A model generated the notes under the pieces. It did not search any database and had not been told where the DNA came from. It saw only the letters and a list, made by a program, of their open reading frames with translations. Below, piece after piece: positions 58,101-64,000 of a stretch of DNA of 64,000 nucleotides. Position numbers and translations under genes: made by a program. Positions within the stretch are counted from its first letter, which is position 1; each line of letters opens with the position of its first letter. Source of the DNA: Kuschelorhynchus macadamiae (taxonomy: Eukaryota; Arthropoda; Insecta; Coleoptera; Curculionidae); NCBI GenBank assembly GCA_030620095.1, contig JAUTXW010000883.1, positions 496,001 to 560,000 on the forward strand. The letters run 5' to 3'.

Positions 58101-59822
58101 ACTCCATGAAAGCTTTCGCACAACAGAAATGAGTTTCGGAAGTCCGGAATTTTTGTTTGAATTTTCCTCTTTAAGAAGCTTTTTTTTAATTTCTTAAAAG
58201 TTAATCTTATTTGTTATTTGCAAGAAACTAAATTCCTGTTTCTTCAAATCTTAATTTGTTAATAACTATTGAAATTTTTTTATGTGCGAATTTGAAACTA
58301 CTGCACATTTTTCTAGACGTCATCATTCAGTGAATTCCCATTCATATTTTTACTAGTAGTTGCAAGGATTAACACCATTTTAAGTTTGCAAACTAGACTG
58401 AATGTACCAGGTACACTTTATAAAATAAAACCTCTTCTAATTCTCTCAATTTTTATTTTCTGGGAAAATTAAAAACAGACTAAGGAAATTTTTTTCCTCT
58501 CCGAACCTGCATTGTGATTTTTAGCATCTTTGAAGGTGTACAGGTGGTGACAAAAGGAGAATTTTTAGTAAAACACCTTGAATAATTTTTAACCCTTTCC
58601 AGAATTACCCCTCTTACTATGTTCTAAATTATTTTTTTCTGAAATATGGCTATTTTTATTGCTAGTATTTAGATTAATTTGTAAACAGAAACAACATATT
58701 GTTTCTCCCGGTACATCTTAACGCAATACACAACTTTCTTTAAAACGGACGGAAGTGCAATAAGCCCAATTGATTTTCTCATTAAACGATAAAAAAGCAA
58801 TAAAAGCGGTCGATGATAAAATAGTTATTAAACATTAAAACCTGCATAAATTTAGGCTGTCCGAATTTTATTGCCTAGAAGTGTATTTTTGGAATAAATT
58901 CGTATTTGACAGGTCAAATTATGTCTCATTTTTTTCCATATGTAAATACTCTTTGGAGGTTTCTGCGTGTAATTAATGCCATGATACCGTGGATCTCGTT
59001 ACTATGCTGAAAACCCACTCAAATTACTAAAATACATTCCAGCATCAATTATGTTCTGAATTCTACGCCTCATTCTGCAGGTACGAGCACATGTAGTGTT
59101 AGTTATTCTCATTTCCACGTGCCCTATTGAAATTCAACTTACATATACATAAATCACGATTCCGTCTCTGCTTTCACAAGATAGTCAAAGCTGAATAGAT
59201 GGGGGTGGTTTTAAGTAATTACAGTGTCACTCTTTAGTGCAAGCGTTAACAGCATCAAGCGCTTAATGTAGGATATGATAAGTGTGTGTAAATGATGCAT
59301 TTGGTTTGACCTATTATACATAGGGAGGCTTGCATTAATAAAACACAGGCCAGTGATGGCACACCGGCTGCAGTTTTAAAAATGTTTTATTGATCATTTT
59401 GCATACAGTGTCTGTCTCAATTTCCAGTATTAATTTTCTGATTTGTCTAGTGTAAGCATTTTTGCGCTTTGACTTAGGCAAGTTTCATTCTCTCATGCCT
59501 TAGTTCATTTTAAATGATTAATACTTCCTAATGTTAAACCAGAGTCTATATATATTCTAAATAGCCCAAGCACTTGGCTATTCCGCAATAAATGGACATA
59601 ATAACGATATTTCTCAAATTTTGTATGGTAATAACATACCATTACTGCCTTTAAAACTATAAATGACTCCTGCCTAGCCTAGCATGAACAGATTGTGTTC
59701 AGTTTGAGTTCTTTTAAATATCGATTTTTTTTTCTTTTAGAGGTAGTTTATTTGAAAAATTAAAAAATCAGTTTACTTACGCCTCAATCTTAACGGGGAA
59801 ACGTTTCTTCTCTTAAGTGTCC
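58101..59822. other. No gene; one copy of a flanking direct repeat
   Basis: AT-rich. Bases 59,576-59,718 ('cataataacgat...cctagcctagcatgaac') recur directly at 62,425-62,568, on the other side of the hAT element. A MITE-like block with 'ggtgtaca' and 'aacacctt' lies near 58,534-58,583. Confidence 0.4.
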
Positions 59823-59865
59823 GATGCAACTTGAAGAGGAAAACGATTTGCTACATTGTTGGGAC

Positions 59866-62331
59866 CAGGGGCGTGCGGTGAAATTTTAAGAAAGGGAAGC
59901 AATTTGTAGAAACTTACTTATTTGTAATGTAATTCGATTCTTCGATCATTTTTTGCAAATTCGTCAATGATATCATCATAAAAACGTAGATGCTCCGACA
60001 TATTTTGGAGAAGTTTATTTTCAATAGACAAGAGCGATGTATGCGAAATTCTGTCCTGCCCCGTTGAATTTCCCACGAAATTTTTTATACGTTTATGTGT
60101 TGAACGTGTTCTACTGATGAACTTGTGGCAGGTATTGTCAATACTAATTCACACAATTTCGACATTTCGGTGTAGGCATCTTCCAGCTCCTTGTCTTTTA
60201 AAAATTGCATTAGTTCCTTAGCATTATTTTTCGCTCTAATGTCATCAGTTTCGTAAATCACTTTTAGTTCAGATCGCAGTAACACTCGGTCGAAGAACTG
60301 TCCATAATAAAGAAGAAGAGATTTAAGCCCATCTTCTGGAAAGTTTTTCCTTTAAATGCATCAAAATTGCAGAGCTCGGGGAATTTAAAATCATTTAAAC
60401 CGTTAAATCTATAGTTTATTTGTTGCTGAATTTGATCGATTATTTCATAAGAGAGGCATCTGTATGACGTTTGAACATCTCCGACCTTGTCGGGTCGAAG
60501 ACGTTTGGCTTGTAGCCCTACATTTAACGTCATCGTTTTCTTCCAAAATAGGTCAAAGTCATCTCTTTGGCTTAACATGGACTTAAAATCATCCACTTTT
60601 TTAGGCAAAAAGCAATATCATTTGTTTTAGTTTGTAATATATTAAAAAAAAAACATTGTCCGAGAATGGAATTATTTCTGAAAATATGTTCAACAAATAA
60701 TTAAAATTAAAATATCGTTTCAAACAGTCCAAAAACCCCCTCGAACTATTTATTGCTTCTGAGTCCCACGTTTCATTATTTTCCATTATATTCTCTGAGC
60801 TAAAACTAAATTTAATTTATGAGCAAAACAATGGACAAGTACAGCACTTGGGAAAGTTTCTCGAACGTTAACTTGCAGACCCCCTAATTGTCCTGCCATC
60901 ACTGTAGCTCCATCATAGCTTTGAGCAACTAATTTTTCTCTCCATTAATTTCTTTAGTAACGTTATAAACTACGGTATATAAAACCTAAAAATCGCTCTT
61001 GAATACTTCCGTCTGTTTTAACGTAGCGTATTACTATAGATAATTGGCATTGGCAGTTGTTTGGTCCAGAACAATAGCAATGAACCGCGCCTCGCCAATC
61101 TCCTGCTTAATTCTTTTTAGAATTATGGTTGCAACAGCGGAAATTAAATCATTCTGGATTCGATTCGACGGTACGCGAAAAACGCTAACGCTAGATTGAT
61201 TTTTTAAGCAAGCATCATATTTAGCTATTAAACTAAGTAAATCTTGAAAATTTCCTCTATTTGAAGAAACCCTTGTTTGGTCATAACCTCTAAATCCCAA
61301 TTCGTGTTGTCCGAGAAAACAAACAACATCGATAAGTCTTCTTAATATTTGCCTATTTTTATCGACTAGTTCATTGTGTTGGTGGTGACTAATTTCCAAC
61401 TGTTTATTAAGGGTTTGTTCAACTCTGGTTTTGCCGAAGACTTTTTCTTTTATGACGTCCTGCAAATGCGCTTTGGACATAATGTGTCTTTTTACAGCTT
61501 TATGGAAATTGTTTAAATCGGAAAAACCAGTTTTATTCCAGAGACCTTTTTCATTTTCAAAAAGTAAACATGGCCAACAAAATAATTTACTTATATTTTC
61601 ACACCCTCTTAGCCATTTAAATTGTTCGTATTGTTTTACCGGATAAAAATGTCTAATACAGTTTTTCATTTTTGTGGTTAAATTTTTCATAGGCGGTTTT
61701 GCCCTTACTTTGGAAATTATTTGAAGCTTATCAGCGAAGTTTAATGTTGAAAATCCCTTTATTATTAAGACACACACCACACATTCACACACACTCTTCT
61801 TACTAAATTCTCCAACATTTTCAACGTTATTACCGACAGCCGAAGTTGACAGTATTTGCATATCCACGTTCGTATTATTGTTTTCCATATCGCACCACGC
61901 ACGACACGACGTACGTATCACACAACACACGGATAGCCGTTCAAACAAAAGACCTACTCCCAACGATAGCTTCCGCCCCCACTTAAAGCACGCGACTGAA
62001 ATGCAAAAATTGCAAACAAACGGTGGAAAGTTCAATAACCTCTTTCGATTCACAGGAAATCAAGCATATAGAACTTGGCTGCCGAGAAGCTAGCGGCCCG
62101 CATAGGTTCTATTCGATTTCTATTGTGGCTCGGTCGAAGTCAAGGCCGCATTTATTATGGGCTTGATAATTAAGATAATATTTTAATATTTTTAATAGTT
62201 GTTTATTATTAATTTTTACTACTAAACTAAATTAATGGTTTTCTATTTCAAAAATTACATTTTAGAAGATGTTTTGTAATTTTTTTTGGGGAAGCACTGC
62301 TTCCCCTGCTTCCATGGATTGCACGCCCCTG
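59866..62331 (-). mobile_element. hAT transposon, ZMYM1-like, 2,466 bp
   Basis: It starts CAGGGGCGTGC at 59,866 and ends in the inverse at 62,331. The right flank is gatgtgac. The left flank ggac fits the same 8-mer with 4 bp deleted. The right subterminal region has a palindrome ggggaagcactgcttcccc. The transposase is on the minus strand. Confidence 0.88.
60085..61888 (-). pseudogene. hAT transposase with TTF-type zinc finger (ZMYM1-like)
   Basis: The start is ATG 61,888 (MENNNTNVDMQILSTSAVGN), because the upstream codons to 62,053 are not family-like. TTF-type finger: KNCIRHFYPVKQYEQFKWLR, LFCWPCLLFENEKGLW, FHKAVKRHIMSKAH. Catalytic core: FIAIVLDQTTANANYL (Asp kept; the next residue is Gln where the 63 kb copy has Glu). 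After breaks: SYDGATVMAGQLGGLQVNV, VLVHCFAHKLNLVLAQ, ILQTKTNDIAFCLKKVDDFK, LCELVLTIPATSSSVEHV (dimerisation domain). At least three frameshifts or stops lie at 60,260-61,030. Inactive. Confidence 0.88.
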
Positions 62332-62395
62332 GATGTGACCTAAACAAAAGTAGGGGAAATGTGTCATTTTTTCGTATTCCTCAAGATCCAGCAAG

Positions 62396-62959
62396 GTATG
62401 TTTAAAGAACTTTTAAAAAGTTGTTTATTATAATGGTCATAATAACGATTTTTCTCAAATTTTGTATGGTAACAAACAATAACATACCATTACTAGTATT
62501 GCCTTCAAAACTATAAATGACTCCTGCCTAGCCTAGCATGAACCGATTGTGTTCATTCATTTAAGTGTTATACTATTAGGATATTACTTTTTTTAGGGAA
62601 CATGTATTCCCATTCTCTATTTCTAAGAGGTTGTTAGAAAGTTTTTGAAGTTCAATCGATTTTAATATCCTGTCGAGAACGTATTGATTGTCGTTCGGAT
62701 AATTTTTGTAATTTAAATTAAAATAAACTAATTGTTGGAAGTTCTTTACATCATTTTCTATCAAATTTAGTCCATAAGATAACCTTTTATTAAGTTGAAC
62801 ATCTACTTCTCTAAATATTAATATGAATACCTAAAGTAACTAATACAGTTATTGATCGTTCCCCGTAGATGTATTCATTGCTATGAAATAACGCGCGGCC
62901 CTCGGAGAGTGATCTTTTCACCATCACAATACCTCCCTTTTATGAGGGAAGTAAAAAGG
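62396..62959. other. No gene; second direct-repeat copy
   Basis: Bases 62,425-62,568 repeat 59,576-59,718. 'cttttatgagggaagtaaaa' at about 62,938-62,958 is the inverted tip of the 'CTTCCCTCGTAAAAGG' family. A 62-codon minus-strand frame at 62,576-62,764 is not recognised. Confidence 0.45.
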
Positions 62960-63175
62960 GGCCAATTATTTTGTCACCAATAATTCCGTACCATTTAACC
63001 GGAAAATCATACTTTTGGGAAGAAATTCCCATTTTCTTGTATTTTTAAATGCCCAACAGCAAAACATGAAGCTCTTGATGCAATGATATGTGGTATGGGT
63101 GAAATTTGTGCCGATATAATATTCTCAAAATACTTGTCTGAGATATTCCAGAATCACGAGAAATTGTACAGGGTG
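62960..63175 (-). pseudogene. DD41D mariner scrap
   Basis: Read on the minus strand: ISRDSGISQTSILRILYRHK and FHPYHISLHQELH (second helix-turn-helix and linker), then, nearer 62,960, YGIIGDKIIG (the NVWCGIIGD...IIGP block). An internal deletion removes the first-Asp region. The right edge ends in gtacagggtg, directly against the hAT copy. Confidence 0.6.
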
Positions 63176-64000
63176 GTGGATATGCAAATACTGTCAACTT
63201 CGGCTGTCGGTAATAACGTTGAAAATGTTGGAGAATTTAGTAAGAAGAGTGTGTGTGAATGTGTGGTGTGTGTCTTAATAATAAAGGGATTTTCAACATT
63301 AAACTTCGCTGATAAGCTTCAAATAATTTCCAAAGTAAGGGCAAAACCGCCTATGAAAAATTTAACCACAAAAATGAAAAACTGTATTAGACATTTTTAT
63401 CCGGTAAAACAATACGAACAATTTAAATGGCTAAGAGGGTGTGAAAATATAAGTAAATTATTTTGTTGGCCATGTTTACTTTTTGAAAATGAAAAAGGTC
63501 TCTGGAATAAAACTGGTTTTTCCGATTTAAACAATTTCCATAAAGCTGTAAAAAGACACATTATGTCCAAAGCGCATTTGCAGGACGTCATAAAAGAAAA
63601 AGTCTTCGGCAAAACCAGAGTTGAACAAACCCTTAATAAACAGTTGGAAATTAGTCACCACCAACACAATGAACTAGTCGATAAAAATAGGCAAATATTA
63701 AGAAGACTTATCGATGTTGTTTGTTTTCTCGGACAACACGAATTGGGATTTAGAGGTTATGACCAAACAAGGGTTTCTTCAAATAGAGGAAATTTTCAAG
63801 ATTTACTTAGTTTAATAGCTAAATATGATGCTTGCTTAAAAAATCAATCTAGCGTTTTTCGCGTACCGTCGAATCGAATCCAGAATGATTTAATTTCCGC
63901 TGTTGCAACCATTATTCTAAAAAGAATTAAGCAGGAGATTGGCGAGGCGCGGTTCATTGCTATTGTTCTGGACGAAACAACTGCCAATGCCAATTATCTA
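63176..64000 (+). CDS. hAT transposase (ZMYM1-like), second copy, runs off window
   Basis: An open frame of 275 codons from 63,176 to the window end, in the orientation opposite to the copy at 59.9-62.3 kb and almost identical to it. Similarity begins sharply at GTGGATATG (63,176). The first ATG is 63,182 (MQILSTSAVGNN), so the first residues and the left transposon end are missing. The TTF finger is complete, and the catalytic block reads FIAIVLDETTANANYL, with the usual D-E-T. It lacks a 6-bp duplication (agcgtt) seen in the first copy (SSVFR against SSVSVFR). No stop is visible in the window. Confidence 0.85.
   Translation, partial: MDMQILSTSAVGNNVENVGEFSKKSVCECVVCVLIIKGFSTLNFADKLQIISKVRAKPPMKNLTTKMKNCIRHFYPVKQYEQFKWLRGCENISKLFCWPCLLFENEKGLWNKTGFSDLNNFHKAVKRHIMSKAHLQDVIKEKVFGKTRVEQTLNKQLEISHHQHNELVDKNRQILRRLIDVVCFLGQHELGFRGYDQTRVSSNRGNFQDLLSLIAKYDACLKNQSSVFRVPSNRIQNDLISAVATIILKRIKQEIGEARFIAIVLDETTANANYL

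Larger units (their letters stand above)
59825..62395 (+). pseudogene. THAP-like exon split by a hAT element
   Basis: Left piece (59,825-59,865) reads KRKTICYIVG. After the hAT the right piece (62,332-62,395) reads CDLNKSRGNVSFFRIPQDPA and ends at a good splice donor (AAG/GTATGT). Joined, they give C-x4-C followed by NVSFFRIPQDP, the opening of a THAP zinc finger as in P-element transposases and THAP proteins. The later C-x2-H part would be on another exon and is not visible. The left flank appears to have lost 4 bp. Short, so moderate confidence. Confidence 0.45.

Noticed and set aside
61889..62053. Extension of the TTF-finger hAT transposase upstream to 62,053
   Set aside because: The 55 upstream codons are cysteine- and aromatic-rich without family similarity; ATG 61,888 is the more likely start.

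Overview
The window looks like repeat-dense, AT-rich nuclear DNA from an insect. The evidence is the mix of elements: DD41D mariner-like transposons, Sailor-type Tc1/mariner relatives, BED- and TTF-finger hAT elements, insect-type Cryptons, Penelope-like elements (PLEs) and CR1/Jockey-group LINEs with microsatellite 3' tails. Short introns with GT/AG borders sit inside two transposase genes. A beetle is my guess only. There is no bacterial-style gene packing and no operon. The only reading frame that looks like host coding sequence is a 49-codon exon at 54,567-54,713, which ends in a good splice donor, so much of the window may be intron or intergenic DNA.

Layout. 0.5-1.8 kb: Tc1-like relic split by a 469-bp insertion that carries a hammerhead ribozyme core. 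2.5-5.4 kb: DD41D mariner with 504-bp inverted ends and an apparently intact transposase, lying inside a palindromic repeat. 6.3-9.8 kb: complete hAT element with a perfect 8-bp target duplication, inside a dispersed repeat. 10.6-11.5 kb: MITE and Sailor-like exon. 13.2-15.3 kb: DD41D mariner whose inverted ends include transposase codons. 15.6-23.5 kb: tRNA-like sequence and two LINEs. 25.0-26.8 kb: two Cryptons. 27.0-38.9 kb: a thicket of PLE fragments, three mariner relics and a Sailor-like relic. 39-47 kb: sparse DNA with a LINE fragment, a Crypton fragment and a diverged tandem duplication. 47.1-49.6 kb: another DD41D mariner. 50.2-53.4 kb: hAT relic, LINE tail and mariner scrap. 54.6 kb: host-like exon. 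55.2-57.5 kb: Sailor-type element with all three catalytic residues altered. 57.7-58.1 kb: PLE-like inverted repeat with a hammerhead-like core. 59.8-62.4 kb: TTF-finger hAT inserted into a THAP-like exon. 63.2-64.0 kb: second, near-identical copy of that hAT in opposite orientation.

How it fits together. Nothing here forms a pathway. The story is nested transposition. Two themes recur. First, TA-targeting elements sit exactly at the centre of older palindromes in three independent places (28.0, 30.9 and 56.8 kb). Second, in two unrelated transposons (13.2 and 36.2 kb) the inverted repeat runs into the gene, so the DNA-binding-domain codons are present in inverted copy at the far end. Coordinates of element ends were read from the sequence. 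Family names come from recognised motifs, without any database search.
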